Below, in pieces: positions 27,358 to 37,594 of a stretch of DNA of 64,000 nt. The position numbers and the translations under genes were made by a program. The number at the start of each line of letters is the position of its first letter. Position 1 is the first letter of the stretch. The notes under the pieces were generated by a model. The model was not told the DNA's origin. It did no database searches and worked only from the letters and a program-made list of their open reading frames with translations. This DNA is from Opitutaceae bacterium (GTDB lineage Bacteria > Verrucomicrobiota > Verrucomicrobiia > Opitutales > Opitutaceae), in contig NZNM01000072.1 of NCBI GenBank assembly GCA_002694885.1, forward strand, positions 1 through 64,000. Reading direction: 5' to 3'.

Positions 27358-28152
27358 ATGATCGTCAGAAACGAGCAACAGATGAAATCGATAACGAAAG
27401 CGGCCCAAGTGGCGGCTACCGTTCTTGATCGCATGTGCGCGATGGTGGCTCCGGGAATGAATACTTATGATCTGGACCAGTCAGGCCGACGTTTCATCGA
27501 TGAACTGGGAGGGGAAAGCGCTTGCTACAAGTATCAAGTCGGTTCGCGTATTTATCCTGCCTACACATGCTTATCTGTTAATAACGAAGTCGTTCATGGT
27601 ATCGGAAGTATCGACCGGGTGTTGAAAGAAGGGGACATTATCAGCGTGGACGTTTGTACTCGCTATAATGGATACATTGGCGACAATTGCCGAACGGTAG
27701 CGGTGGGGCGCGTTGAACCCGAAGTCGAGCGGCTACTCGAAGTTACTGAAGAATCGATGTACGCGGGAATCAAGGCGGCCCGTCGTGGCAATCGAGTCGG
27801 GAAGATCTCGAACGCGGTTCAAAGGGTGGTAGAAAAGGCGGGATTTTCGGTGATTCGAGATTTCGTGGGACACGGTGTGGGCAAGAGTTTGCACGAAGAG
27901 CCGCAGATACCGAATTTCGGAAGACCTGGGAATGGTCCTAAGCTCAGGGAAGGCGCGGTCCTATGCATCGAGCCCATGGTCAATATGGGTCGGCATGCCG
28001 TTAAGATGTCCGATGATGGCTGGACGGCATTGACAGCCGATGGGAGCGCCTCTGCCCATTTCGAGCATACGGTGATAGTTACCGATGACGGGCCGGAAAT
28101 CTTGAGCGTCCCTCAAGGCAAGGAGGCTCCAGAACTTGCTCTCAAAGATTGA
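27358..28152 (+). CDS. map: methionine aminopeptidase, type I
   Basis: A 264-residue enzyme that removes initiator Met from nascent proteins. All five metal ligands are visible: Asp98 (SVDVC), Asp109 (IGDN), His172 (GHGVG), Glu205 (CIEPM) and Glu236 (HFEHT); substrate His80 is in EVVHGIG. No N-terminal zinc finger, as usual for bacterial type Ia. The ATG at 27358 is close to the canonical 'I..R.e.....' start. Transcribed alone or with rmuC, 58 bp apart. Confidence 0.94.
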   Translation: MIVRNEQQMKSITKAAQVAATVLDRMCAMVAPGMNTYDLDQSGRRFIDELGGESACYKYQVGSRIYPAYTCLSVNNEVVHGIGSIDRVLKEGDIISVDVCTRYNGYIGDNCRTVAVGRVEPEVERLLEVTEESMYAGIKAARRGNRVGKISNAVQRVVEKAGFSVIRDFVGHGVGKSLHEEPQIPNFGRPGNGPKLREGAVLCIEPMVNMGRHAVKMSDDGWTALTADGSASAHFEHTVIVTDDGPEILSVPQGKEAPELALKD

Positions 28153-28325
28153 GCGGATGTTTTTCGATTTTCGACGAACCTGTTTTCGAGTTTCGAGTCG
28201 AATGGGGTAAGGTGGTTGGAGCGAGGGCAGACTTGCTTTGCTACCGTTTAATGGCATGCTTGCCGCCTAGGGAATAGGGCCGAGCGTCCGACTGACAATT
28301 TACGAACCAACGAGAGAATTTCCGA

Positions 28326-31145
28326 ATGACCATCTACAGATATTTTAGATCTATCGCTTACCTTTGGGGCCTTTGCTGTTTGGCTAGCGCCGTTGCTCAA
28401 GAGCGTGGCTGGAGTTTAAGCGAAGCGTTGCCGGTTGATGATAATGTAACGGCTGGCCAACTCGATAATGGACTGAAGTATTACATAAGGGAGAATAAGA
28501 AACCCGAAGGCCGTGTCTTTCTGAGACTGGTGGTCAATGCCGGCTCTCTTCAGGAAAACGATAGCCAGAGAGGGCTCGCCCATTTCCTGGAACACATGGC
28601 TTTCAACGGAACGCGACGTTTTGAGAAGAGCGAGATTGTGGATTTCATGGAGCGAGCGGGCATGCGATTCGGGTCGCACGTGAATGCATACACGTCGCAC
28701 AACGAAACGGTCTATATGCTCCAGCTTCCAACGGACGACCCGGGATTGCTAGAAACGGGCTTCGAGATCTTAGAGGACTGGGCGACAAGTATAACTTTGG
28801 ATCCTCTAGAGATTGAGAAAGAGCGAGGCGTAATTCTGGAGGAATGGCGTCAGCGTCAAGGAGTTGGCGAGCGGCTCAACGAAAAGCAACTACCATTCAT
28901 CTACTACAAGTCCGACTACGCGGATCGAAAGCCGATCGGCAGCATGATTGTTGTCAGGAATGCTCCGAGAGAACGCTTCGAGGAATTCTACAAGCAGTGG
29001 TATCGACCGAACCTGATGGGAGTTATAGTCGTTGGCGACATTGATCGGCAAGAAATCGAACAACGAATCATCGAAATTTTTGGCGAATTGAAGAATCCCG
29101 AGGGCGCTTTGGAGCGGACTCCGAATCCGGTTCCGGATCACGAAGAAACGCTGTATTCAATCGATACAGATCCAGAGTTAACGATAGCATCGTTTAGAAT
29201 GTTGACCAAGCGTCCGATCGCCCCGGACGTGACGGCTGGCGATTATAGGCGCATGATTATAGAACGCTTGTATTTCGGGATGCTAAATCGACGTCTGGAC
29301 GAAAAAGCAAGGGAGCCAGCCCCGCCTTTTATTCAAGCAAGCGCTGGCATAACGCGGATCGCTCGGGAAAAGGAGGCATTGCAGCAGTCGGTGATTTTCA
29401 TAGGCGACGAGTTCCAAAAAGGGCTGGACGCGTTGTTCAGCGAAACGAACAGAGCGGTTCGAGACGGTTTCACGGAGAGCGAGCTGGAACGAGTGAAGGC
29501 GGATGTGCTGCGTTCCCTTGAGGGAGCCTACGAGGAAAGGGATAAAACCAATTCGGATACCTATGCGGCTGAATACACTCGAGCATTTACTGTGGATGAA
29601 CCGATTCCTGGAATCGAAATGGAACTGGAAATGACACAGGCATTCGTGGATGATATTACGTTGGAGGAAGTGAATGCGATCGGGCAAGGCTTCGCTCAGA
29701 AGAATAGCCGAGTAGGTCTCTTTAGCGGTCCGGTAAAGAAAGGGTTGAAGTTGCCATCGGAGAATGAATTGGTCGCCGCTATTCAGCGGGCGAACAGCAT
29801 CAAGCTGGAATCCTACGAAGATGAGTTCCTGGATGAACCGCTATTGGCCGATTTACCTGAAGCGGGTTCGATTGTATCGGAATCCTATGATGAGATCGTG
29901 GATACGCATACTTGGACTTTATCGAACGGCGCGCGGGTAGTGGTAAAGCGAACCGAGTTTCAGAACGATGAAGTGCTCATGAGTGCATTCAGTCCAGGAG
30001 GCCACAGCCTCATGATGAATGACGAGTACCTATCGGCTCTTATGTCCACGATGATTTTGGGGGAAAGTGGTGCCGGGCCGTTCAACTCAGTCCAATTGGA
30101 GAAACGCTTGGCGGGAAAATCGATCGAAGTTTCGCCGTATATATCAGGTCAGTACGAAGGATTCAGCGGTTCATCCTCCCCTAGGGATTTGGGTTCGTTC
30201 TTCAAGCTACTCTATCTACAAGCAACTCAGCCTAGGCTAGATCGAGCTGCTTACTCCTCGTTGGAATCGAGGCTAAAGGCGATGATCGCAAATCGTGAGA
30301 AATCGCCGCAATCGGTTTTCCAAGACGCGATCGAGGAGGAGCTTTACGGAGATCACCCTCGGCACAGGCCTTTGAGCTTAGAGCTTCTAAATGAAATCGA
30401 TCCCGATCTGGCTTTGCAGGTTTTCAAGAATCGATTTAAGGATTTCAGCGATTTCACCTTCGTTTTTGTCGGAGCTGTCGACATTGACGAGCTGAAGTCC
30501 ATGGCCAAAACCTACTTGGCATCGCTCCCGTCGATTGATAGGGAGGAAAAAGGCCGGTTCTTAGGAGACGAGCCTCTGCCAGGCAAGCGAAACGTCGAAA
30601 TTAGCTTTGGGCTTGAGGAAAAGACGAGTGTCCGAGTTTTATTCACGGGAGAAGCTGAATGGTCTCCAGAAAACAGATACTTAATTAGCGTGGTTAGGGA
30701 TTTGCTAAACATTCGTATGAGAGAATCATTGAGGGAAGAAAACGGGGGAACATACGGAGTAGGCGTTTACGCCTCCCTCTCCAGAGAGCCAAGAGAACGG
30801 TTTTCTTCAGGATTCGCTTTCTCGTGCGATCCGGCGAACGCGGATATTCTTATACGCGCCGGAGTTAATGAAATTCTAGACCTGCAGGAGAGAGGCGTAC
30901 GGGTAAAGAATCTAGAGAAAGTGCAAGAAATCCATTTGCGCGGCTACGAAACCGGCTTGAAGGAGAATGGATTTTGGCTGAGAAATCTTGTTTCGGTCGC
31001 TCGCGAAGGGAGGGAGTATCACGAGATTCTAGATTTTCCGAATCAAGTAAAGGTCTTCGATCCCTATCAAATTCAGGAGGCCGCAAAAACGTATTTCAAT
31101 TTCGACAACGTCGTTGTAGCCAAGCTCAATCCAAAGCACCGCTAA
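28326..31145 (+). CDS. exported M16-family zinc protease
   Basis: A 939-residue secreted insulinase-type protease. Residues 1-24 are a signal peptide (ending SAVAQ). The N-terminal M16 domain holds the inverted zinc motif HFLEH (86-90) and a downstream EKERGVILEEW supplying the third ligand. Two further M16-like domains lack the motif, as in the pitrilysin fold where only one half is catalytic; RENGGTYGVGVY-type sequence (actual EENGGTYGVGVY) in the second half is the conserved R/Y substrate block. It probably degrades peptides in the periplasm or outside. The gene converges on the SNF2 gene with 13 bp between stops. Confidence 0.92.
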   Translation: MTIYRYFRSIAYLWGLCCLASAVAQERGWSLSEALPVDDNVTAGQLDNGLKYYIRENKKPEGRVFLRLVVNAGSLQENDSQRGLAHFLEHMAFNGTRRFEKSEIVDFMERAGMRFGSHVNAYTSHNETVYMLQLPTDDPGLLETGFEILEDWATSITLDPLEIEKERGVILEEWRQRQGVGERLNEKQLPFIYYKSDYADRKPIGSMIVVRNAPRERFEEFYKQWYRPNLMGVIVVGDIDRQEIEQRIIEIFGELKNPEGALERTPNPVPDHEETLYSIDTDPELTIASFRMLTKRPIAPDVTAGDYRRMIIERLYFGMLNRRLDEKAREPAPPFIQASAGITRIAREKEALQQSVIFIGDEFQKGLDALFSETNRAVRDGFTESELERVKADVLRSLEGAYEERDKTNSDTYAAEYTRAFTVDEPIPGIEMELEMTQAFVDDITLEEVNAIGQGFAQKNSRVGLFSGPVKKGLKLPSENELVAAIQRANSIKLESYEDEFLDEPLLADLPEAGSIVSESYDEIVDTHTWTLSNGARVVVKRTEFQNDEVLMSAFSPGGHSLMMNDEYLSALMSTMILGESGAGPFNSVQLEKRLAGKSIEVSPYISGQYEGFSGSSSPRDLGSFFKLLYLQATQPRLDRAAYSSLESRLKAMIANREKSPQSVFQDAIEEELYGDHPRHRPLSLELLNEIDPDLALQVFKNRFKDFSDFTFVFVGAVDIDELKSMAKTYLASLPSIDREEKGRFLGDEPLPGKRNVEISFGLEEKTSVRVLFTGEAEWSPENRYLISVVRDLLNIRMRESLREENGGTYGVGVYASLSREPRERFSSGFAFSCDPANADILIRAGVNEILDLQERGVRVKNLEKVQEIHLRGYETGLKENGFWLRNLVSVAREGREYHEILDFPNQVKVFDPYQIQEAAKTYFNFDNVVVAKLNPKHR

Positions 31146-31158
31146 AGCTGAGTTTGGA

Positions 31159-34100
31159 CTAGTCGGTCAGAATGGATTTTAGTCGGTCCAGGTCGAGAAT
31201 TTGGTTCAGGGATTCTTCTTGGACAACCTCGTTTGCCAGGCTTTCCTTTTTTAGTTGTAGACTTTGTATCTTATCCTCGATCGAGTCCCGGGCGATCAAA
31301 CGGTAGGCATTTACTGTATTCTCTTGACCGATACGATGAGCCCGGTCGATGGCCTGGGCTTCAACAGCTGGATTCCACCAAGGATCATAGAGTATGACAT
31401 AGCTTGCTGCGGTGAGGTTAAGCCCCGAGCCTGCCGCTTTGAGAGACAGGAGAAAGGCGGTAATGCCGTCATCGTCCTGAAATTGGTCTACTAGTTGTTC
31501 TCGATTAACAGTTTTGCCCGTGATCATCAAATGGCGGCACTGTCTTTCATTCAATTCCGTTCGAATGATTTCCAGCATCTCTACAAATTGGCTGAATATG
31601 AGCACCTTGTGGCCCTCGTCTTTGAGATCGGAGACAAGTTCAATCACGGCTTCGAGTTTCGCGCTTCCGACATCCGCGTAAGCGGGATCGACTAGACGGG
31701 GATGGCAGCAGATTTGCCGGAGCCGTAGGAGGGATGATAGAATATTGAATCGTTTCCGAGCGAAGTCTCCGTCTGTGTTAATCGAACTGATGTGGCTTTG
31801 AGCTTGCTTCAGTTCCGCATTGTACAGTGTGAGTTGCTCGCGTTCCATTTGGCAGGAAAGCGTTTCTTCGATGCGTTCGGGAAGGTCGGGGGCTACTTGG
31901 GCCTTGCTTCGGCGCAGCATGAAGTGCCGCACTCGATTGTGTAGGCGTTCAGAGACTGAAGGATCGCTCTCTCGGTATTGGCGTTTGAAAGCGGATTGGC
32001 TCCCGAGCAATCCTGGCATGGCGAATGCGAAAAGGCTCCATAGATCAAGAACGCGGTTCTCTAGAGGCGTGCCTGTAAGCGCTATTCGATACTCGGCATT
32101 TAGGGATCGAGCGGTTTTTGCGGTTTTCGACTGGGGGTTCTTGATATTCTGCCCTTCGTCAAGGATGACCGCTGTCCATTCTTTGCTGAGAAAATACTGC
32201 TGCTTGATTCTCAGCTGCGAGTAATTCGCTACGAGTATATCCGCCTCTTCAGCTGGGTTCCCGTCATTTGGATCATACGAACGAATCGTCAATAAACTAG
32301 AATGTTTCCCAATCTCTTGAATCCAAACGTGGACTACGGATTTAGGGCATACGACTAGGCATTTGAAAGGCTGATCGCTGTTTCTATTCAGCTTCAGCCA
32401 GGTCAGCCAAGTTAGAGTCTGCAGCGTTTTCCCTAAGCCCATATCATCTGCGAGGACTCCTCCGAATCGGTTCTTGGAAAGGAACGCCAGAAATCGAAAT
32501 CCTTCTTCTTGATAAGGCCTCAATTGAGTCACTATCCCTTTAGGGAGCTGATTCGGCGTTTGAGCAGTGATTTCTTTAGCCCGTTTGCGAATGGACTTGG
32601 CTTGCGCTTGCGTCATAGCCTCTTCCAATGCTGCATCCGCAAGTTGCATCGCATGAAAAGACTGCTTATCCCCAGTTGCGTCGCCTTCGGAGAATCCAAG
32701 TTGAAGGTAGAGTTCCTTTTGCAACATGGAAACGTCTGGTTGAAAGCGTTTCCAACCTTTGTTAGGCAAGTAGACAAAATCGCCGTTGGCTCGAAGCAGA
32801 ATCTGATGCTCCTCTTCGGATAATTGCGTATCCAGAAATTCGGGTTTTAGTCGAACATCAAACCAGTCTTGCTGGTTGCCCGCTTCGATTTGCAGAGAAT
32901 ATCGGCTAGCCGGTTTGTTTTCAACAAGCGCCTCGAGATCGTCGTCGGCAATGATTTGAATCTCGCTGGGCAAAGACTGAATCCATTCGCGAAACGCATT
33001 GGGAAAATCAGAATCGATCGGTTTTAGCCATTCGCCGGAATCGGTTTCTTCAAGATTGAATTCCTGGAGTATTGATAGGCAGTTGTTAGCCTGCGGATAT
33101 TCGAATAAAGTCCCTTTATCGGGTTTAGAGGGCGGGGCGCCAGATTCTCGATTTGGCGCTGCAATCCAGCCCTGTTCGGTCAATGAAAACCAGTTTTCGC
33201 GATCTCGAGAGACAGATATTAGATTGACGACTATAGAACCAGGTTCGTCGGCGCCGTCACTGGAACGCTTTTGCAAGTGGCAATAGAGAAGCGATTCCAT
33301 GGGAACGTGCAGGACTTTGCCAGCCAGATGCTCCGGGAGGCCAAGTTCTTGTTTGCGGAGGAAGAGCAGGCCGTCAGGGCTTTCCATTGCCTCTTCGGGA
33401 ATTAAGAATGGCGTGTTTGGATCGTCATCTGGTTGCAGGAGCATGGGACCTGGGAAAATTTGGTGGCCATGCATGTATAGCGGGTTTCTTCCAGCTAGAT
33501 AGATCAGCGGTGTAGGGGCGGGCGTACCATCTTCGAAGATGAGCCGCAGTTCATATCGGCTGCTTGCGTTAGGCCCCGCTTCTGATCCTGTCCATTTTAA
33601 GCGTTGCTCGCCGACAGACAACGGGTTCTCGTCTTTGCCGACGAGCTTAGAGTAAATGTCTGTACGATGAAGGAGCTCGTTTAGGAATGCGCAGTCTTCA
33701 GGCTGGTCCAAGTCGATACGGCCTCGACCGGAGGACCGGTAATACTGCTGGAACAGGGAGCATATTGGTAGACTCTCGGGAGAGAAGCGATTGAGAAAAC
33801 TGTAATCTTTTTCAAGCCAAGAAGTCAGTTCCGATACTGGCAATTGTTTGTATTCAGACTCTCGGTTCGATCGGCATTCCCACCTGAAAGCTCGCCCTTG
33901 GAGTTTTAATCGAATGTCGAGCTTTCCCGAATGGTCGAAATCGCGTTTTTGAGAAAGATTTCCCAGCCGGTTTTTCCATAGCCGCGTTTCCTTCTCTCTA
34001 TTCCGTCGATCTATTCCGGATTTAGTTCCAGAAATATCAGTTTGGTTTTTAAGAAAATCGGGTATTGGAATATTTCGCTGTTCGAATAGCACAGCGATGT

Positions 34101-34353
34101 ATTGCCAAAGCGTATACTCATTTTTAGGAATCGATATCCACAGCTCTTGAGTAAGGCCACGCTGTCGATCTTTTTCAACGGAAAGAATACGCTGATCTAG
34201 CAGCGCGAAATCGCTAGCATTCAGAGTATCTTTCCAATCGAGCCGTTCTAATAGTTCCGCTAGCGATTCGAGGAAGCCGTTTTCGTTCTTGGAAAGTTTT
34301 CGACCGAGATCACCTTCAATCTCTTTGGCCCAATCTTCTAGCGACTTTTCCAT
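31159..34353 (-). CDS. SNF2/Rad54-family helicase-like ATPase
   Basis: A 1064-residue protein. About 600 N-terminal residues form the bacterial SNF2-associated region without clear motifs. The ATPase core follows: TQLRPYQEEGF, Walker A DDMGLGKT, motif II DEGQNIKN (DEGQ rather than DEAH), LTGTPLENR; then helicase C with VLIFSQFVEML, LKAAGSGLNLT, YDPWWNPAVE and QAIDRAHRIGQ. Bacterial members act on RNA polymerase (RapA-like) or DNA-bound proteins. No SWIM zinc motif was noticed. Length matches typical bacterial SNF2 proteins of 1000-1100 residues. Confidence 0.92.
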   Translation of the reverse strand: MEKSLEDWAKEIEGDLGRKLSKNENGFLESLAELLERLDWKDTLNASDFALLDQRILSVEKDRQRGLTQELWISIPKNEYTLWQYIAVLFEQRNIPIPDFLKNQTDISGTKSGIDRRNREKETRLWKNRLGNLSQKRDFDHSGKLDIRLKLQGRAFRWECRSNRESEYKQLPVSELTSWLEKDYSFLNRFSPESLPICSLFQQYYRSSGRGRIDLDQPEDCAFLNELLHRTDIYSKLVGKDENPLSVGEQRLKWTGSEAGPNASSRYELRLIFEDGTPAPTPLIYLAGRNPLYMHGHQIFPGPMLLQPDDDPNTPFLIPEEAMESPDGLLFLRKQELGLPEHLAGKVLHVPMESLLYCHLQKRSSDGADEPGSIVVNLISVSRDRENWFSLTEQGWIAAPNRESGAPPSKPDKGTLFEYPQANNCLSILQEFNLEETDSGEWLKPIDSDFPNAFREWIQSLPSEIQIIADDDLEALVENKPASRYSLQIEAGNQQDWFDVRLKPEFLDTQLSEEEHQILLRANGDFVYLPNKGWKRFQPDVSMLQKELYLQLGFSEGDATGDKQSFHAMQLADAALEEAMTQAQAKSIRKRAKEITAQTPNQLPKGIVTQLRPYQEEGFRFLAFLSKNRFGGVLADDMGLGKTLQTLTWLTWLKLNRNSDQPFKCLVVCPKSVVHVWIQEIGKHSSLLTIRSYDPNDGNPAEEADILVANYSQLRIKQQYFLSKEWTAVILDEGQNIKNPQSKTAKTARSLNAEYRIALTGTPLENRVLDLWSLFAFAMPGLLGSQSAFKRQYRESDPSVSERLHNRVRHFMLRRSKAQVAPDLPERIEETLSCQMEREQLTLYNAELKQAQSHISSINTDGDFARKRFNILSSLLRLRQICCHPRLVDPAYADVGSAKLEAVIELVSDLKDEGHKVLIFSQFVEMLEIIRTELNERQCRHLMITGKTVNREQLVDQFQDDDGITAFLLSLKAAGSGLNLTAASYVILYDPWWNPAVEAQAIDRAHRIGQENTVNAYRLIARDSIEDKIQSLQLKKESLANEVVQEESLNQILDLDRLKSILTD

Positions 34354-34478
34354 GCTCGATATTCAGGAGCGCTTGACGATTGAATCATTAGACAACGGTG
34401 AGCTGTTTGGCGTCGGTGGCGTCCCCCGAAAGTCGAGATTCTGAATGTTCGAAATCGTCGTAACGCATCAGTGCGGAT

Positions 34479-35990
34479 TTAAAATAGACGATCTTCCAGA
34501 AGCGAGAGAAGATCGTCTTCAGAGATTCGACTCTGTTCAGTTGTATCTCGATCTCTCAACGTAACGGTTCCATCTTTCTCGATGGTATCGAAATCGATCG
34601 TGACGCACCAGGGTGTACCGATTTCGTCCATACGTCGGTATCGTCGTCCGATGGCGCCCGAGGCATCCCAAAAGGCGGTGTGTTTTCGCTGTATCTTCCG
34701 GTAAATCGATTGAGCTCGGTCAACGAGTTCTGGCTTGTTTTTTAGTAGAGGCAATACCGCCACTTTGTAAGGGGCGATTCTTGGATGGAATTTCATTAGC
34801 GAGCGTTTCTCGCCACCGACTTCATCTTCGGTAAACGCTGCGGTGAGCGCGGCGAGCAAGAGTCGGTCAACGCCTAGAGCGGGTTCAATAACATGAGGAA
34901 TGTATTTGGATTTCGAAGACTCATCGAAAATCTCCATCGATTTTCCTGAATGTTCCTGATGTTGAGTTAGGTCGAAGTCACCCCGACAGGCGATACCCCA
35001 GAGCTCTTGTTCTCCGAACGGGAATTGGAATGTTATATCAGTTGTTCCTCGGGAGTAATGGGATAGCTTGTCTTGAGGATGAACATCCTCTCCGAGCATG
35101 CTTTCCGGCAAGCCAATAGAAACGAGCCAGTTTTTACACCAATCGATCCACTCGCGGTGCATGGATTTCCAATCAGCTTCGGGGGAAATGAAATATTCCA
35201 TTTCCATCTGCTCGAATTCCCGTGAGCGGAAAATGAAGTTCCGTGGGGTAATTTCATTCCGAAACGCTTTCCCGATTTGAGCTATGCCGAAGGGGATTTT
35301 CACGCGTCCTGTATCGACCACATTTTTGTAGTTGGCGAATATGCCCTGGGCGGTTTCAGGTCGCAGGTAGGCGGTAGCGGTCGAGTCGCTGAGCGCTCCA
35401 ACCTTTGTTTCGAACATAAGATTGAAGTCTCTTGGCGGAGTCAGAGATCCGGGCTCGCCTGTCGCGGGCGAAGGAATGAGGTCGTATTCCGAGGCATCCG
35501 CTTCCGTGTATTCTTTTAGGCTTAGGGCGGCGAGTTCTCCCTGAACGCCATTCTTCCTCTTGAGCTTTTCGGCGGCCGCTTGGGCGTCTGACTCCATAGA
35601 ATGGTCCTCCAGCACGGAAACATATCCAATCGTGTTGCCGTCAACGATTACGGGAGAATAGAAGAGTTGGTCCGCCCGGTAGCGCATTTTTGACGCTTTG
35701 CAATCGACCATCGGGTCCGAAAATCCTCCGACGTGTCCGGACGCCTCCCAGATTTTTGGCGACATTATGATAGAGGAGTCGAGTCCCTCGATATCATCGC
35801 GCCGATGCACCATGTCCTCCCACCAAGCGTCTTTGAGGTTTTTCTTCAACTCGACACCCAATGGCCCGAAATCGAAAAACCCGTTATAGCCACCGTAAAT
35901 TTCGGAGGATTGGAATATGAATCCCCGACGCTTGCAGAGGCCGACGATCGCGTCCATCAAAGGATTTTGTGAGGTCTTCGGTTTTGCCAT
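34479..35990 (-). CDS. glyS: glycyl-tRNA synthetase, single-chain (alpha2) type
   Basis: A 503-residue class II synthetase of the eukaryote/archaea-like alpha2 form. [11 protein letters not shown] near the N-terminus, [10 protein letters not shown], motif 2 [10 protein letters not shown]...REFEQME, and motif 3 [10 protein letters not shown] are visible, with a C-terminal anticodon-binding domain. It charges tRNA-Gly. ATG at 35990 gives the normal [10 protein letters not shown] start; upstream in-frame ATGs (36005, 36146) are less likely and the region before 35990 has no family match. Divergent from the phosphofructokinase gene at 36158. Confidence 0.93.
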   Translation of the reverse strand: MAKPKTSQNPLMDAIVGLCKRRGFIFQSSEIYGGYNGFFDFGPLGVELKKNLKDAWWEDMVHRRDDIEGLDSSIIMSPKIWEASGHVGGFSDPMVDCKASKMRYRADQLFYSPVIVDGNTIGYVSVLEDHSMESDAQAAAEKLKRKNGVQGELAALSLKEYTEADASEYDLIPSPATGEPGSLTPPRDFNLMFETKVGALSDSTATAYLRPETAQGIFANYKNVVDTGRVKIPFGIAQIGKAFRNEITPRNFIFRSREFEQMEMEYFISPEADWKSMHREWIDWCKNWLVSIGLPESMLGEDVHPQDKLSHYSRGTTDITFQFPFGEQELWGIACRGDFDLTQHQEHSGKSMEIFDESSKSKYIPHVIEPALGVDRLLLAALTAAFTEDEVGGEKRSLMKFHPRIAPYKVAVLPLLKNKPELVDRAQSIYRKIQRKHTAFWDASGAIGRRYRRMDEIGTPWCVTIDFDTIEKDGTVTLRDRDTTEQSRISEDDLLSLLEDRLF

Positions 35991-36157
35991 AAGGCGTGCT
36001 TTCATGCCTAGTCGCCCATCTCGGGTCAAGCCTGCGAAAATGCCTAGCTTGGAATTCGGGCGGCGCGATTTAAAGAGCCCGGAATTTAGGTTGCCAACCG
36101 AGTTTGGATGATCTTTGACTCTCCAGCTATCGCAGAACCTTTTCAAATTTTCATAAC

Positions 36158-37417
36158 ATGGCCGAATTAGAAGGAAATTGTCTCGTGGGACAGTCGGGAG
36201 GACCGACTGCCGTGATCAATGCAACGCTCGCTGGCGTAATCGAAGAGGCGCTCAACTACGAGTGCATCGAGGAGATTTACGGGAGCCTAAATGGGGTCAT
36301 GGGGATACTTAACGAGGATTTTGTAGACCTCGCATCGGAGTCTCAGCAAGCTATCCGGGGACTCAAGACCTCTCCGGGCGCCGCTCTAGGTACCAGTCGA
36401 TTTCAATTCAAGAAGCAGGCGGATTTCGATCGAGCGATCGAGGTGTTTGGAGCTCACGATATCCGTTATTTTTTCTATATTGGAGACAATAATTCCATGT
36501 CCACGGCGGCTCGATTGAATGCTCAGGCAGCCGAGCAAGGCTACGAGTTGAGAGTGATTGGAATTCCGAAAACCATCGACAACGACATTACCCGTACGGA
36601 CCACACGCCTGGCTACGGTAGCGCTATCAAATACGTGGCTACAACAGTGCGCGAAATGGCTCTGGACAACGAGGCCGTGGGACAGGGCGACTACGTTTCG
36701 ATATTGGAGGTTATGGGACGCAATTCCGGTTGGATTGCTGCAGGGGCATCGTTGTGCAAACGCCGCGACAAACCTTATGACCCCCCCCACTTGATTTACC
36801 TCCCCGAAGTCGCGTTTTCCGAGCAGAAGTTTGTGGAAGACGTTCAGAGGGTTTTGCAGAGAGAGCGATATTGTGTGATTGTCGTGGGTGAAGGTCTTGT
36901 GGACGCGGACGGCAACTACGTATCGATGAGCTCCTCGAGCATTGACGCGTTTGGGAATGTGCAGCTTGGAGGATCTGGAGATTACTTGAAAGAGCTGGTT
37001 CAAAAGAACCTCAATGTAAGCGCTAGGTCGTGTAAACTGGGGATTGCTCAACGGACTGCTACGCATTGCGCGTCGCAAACCGATGCGGACGAAGCCTATC
37101 TTGCAGGACAGAATGCTGTCATCGCTGCTGTGGTAAATGGCAAGAGCGGAAAAATGGTGACCTTGCAACGTGGAGAGTCGGATACTTACGTTTGCGAAAC
37201 TGGACTCGCGGAGCTGAGCGAGGTGTCTGAAGGGACAAAGCGAATTCCTGCCGAATGGATCAATGATGATGGGGTCAGTATGAACTATCCTTTCGTTAAA
37301 TACGCTCTCCCTCTCATTCAAGGCGAGATTGACGTGGCGTTTGAGAATGGTCTGCCCGCATATGCCAAGTTGAGACAGCTGTCTGTCGAGAAACGATTAG
37401 GCGTTTACGCGCTTTAG
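36158..37417 (+). CDS. phosphofructokinase-family enzyme with unusual donor motif
   Basis: A 419-residue phosphofructokinase paralogue. [15 protein letters not shown] begins the fold and PKTIDNDI (137-144) carries the catalytic Asp, as does MGRNSGW further on. The phosphoryl-donor motif reads GDNNS at 109-113, where PPi enzymes usually have GGNDS or GGDDT and ATP enzymes GGDGS. So a conserved Gly is Asp and the donor-selecting Asp/Gly is Asn. All else looks intact. It might use PPi, ATP or have lost activity; sequence cannot tell. Together with the enzyme at 6792 the organism has two such proteins. Confidence 0.88.
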   Translation: MAELEGNCLVGQSGGPTAVINATLAGVIEEALNYECIEEIYGSLNGVMGILNEDFVDLASESQQAIRGLKTSPGAALGTSRFQFKKQADFDRAIEVFGAHDIRYFFYIGDNNSMSTAARLNAQAAEQGYELRVIGIPKTIDNDITRTDHTPGYGSAIKYVATTVREMALDNEAVGQGDYVSILEVMGRNSGWIAAGASLCKRRDKPYDPPHLIYLPEVAFSEQKFVEDVQRVLQRERYCVIVVGEGLVDADGNYVSMSSSSIDAFGNVQLGGSGDYLKELVQKNLNVSARSCKLGIAQRTATHCASQTDADEAYLAGQNAVIAAVVNGKSGKMVTLQRGESDTYVCETGLAELSEVSEGTKRIPAEWINDDGVSMNYPFVKYALPLIQGEIDVAFENGLPAYAKLRQLSVEKRLGVYAL

Positions 37418-37594
37418 ATTATAACGGTCAAAGGCTGGAGGTTTGCTTACCCTCGGCGTCCCGAGCTTTGTTTTAATCGTTGCCCTTTGGCGGGCATCGG
37501 AGAGTCTACGCGTTGAGTCATCACTCGCTTTCAGCTTAGGAGAGCACCACGTTTTTTCTAGCTGCGGCAAAAATGGGCTCTCTTCTTGGTCTGA

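Noticed and set aside
36386..37321. 311-codon minus-strand frame
   Set aside because: Antisense shadow of the second phosphofructokinase, with low-complexity His/Ser content and no family pattern.
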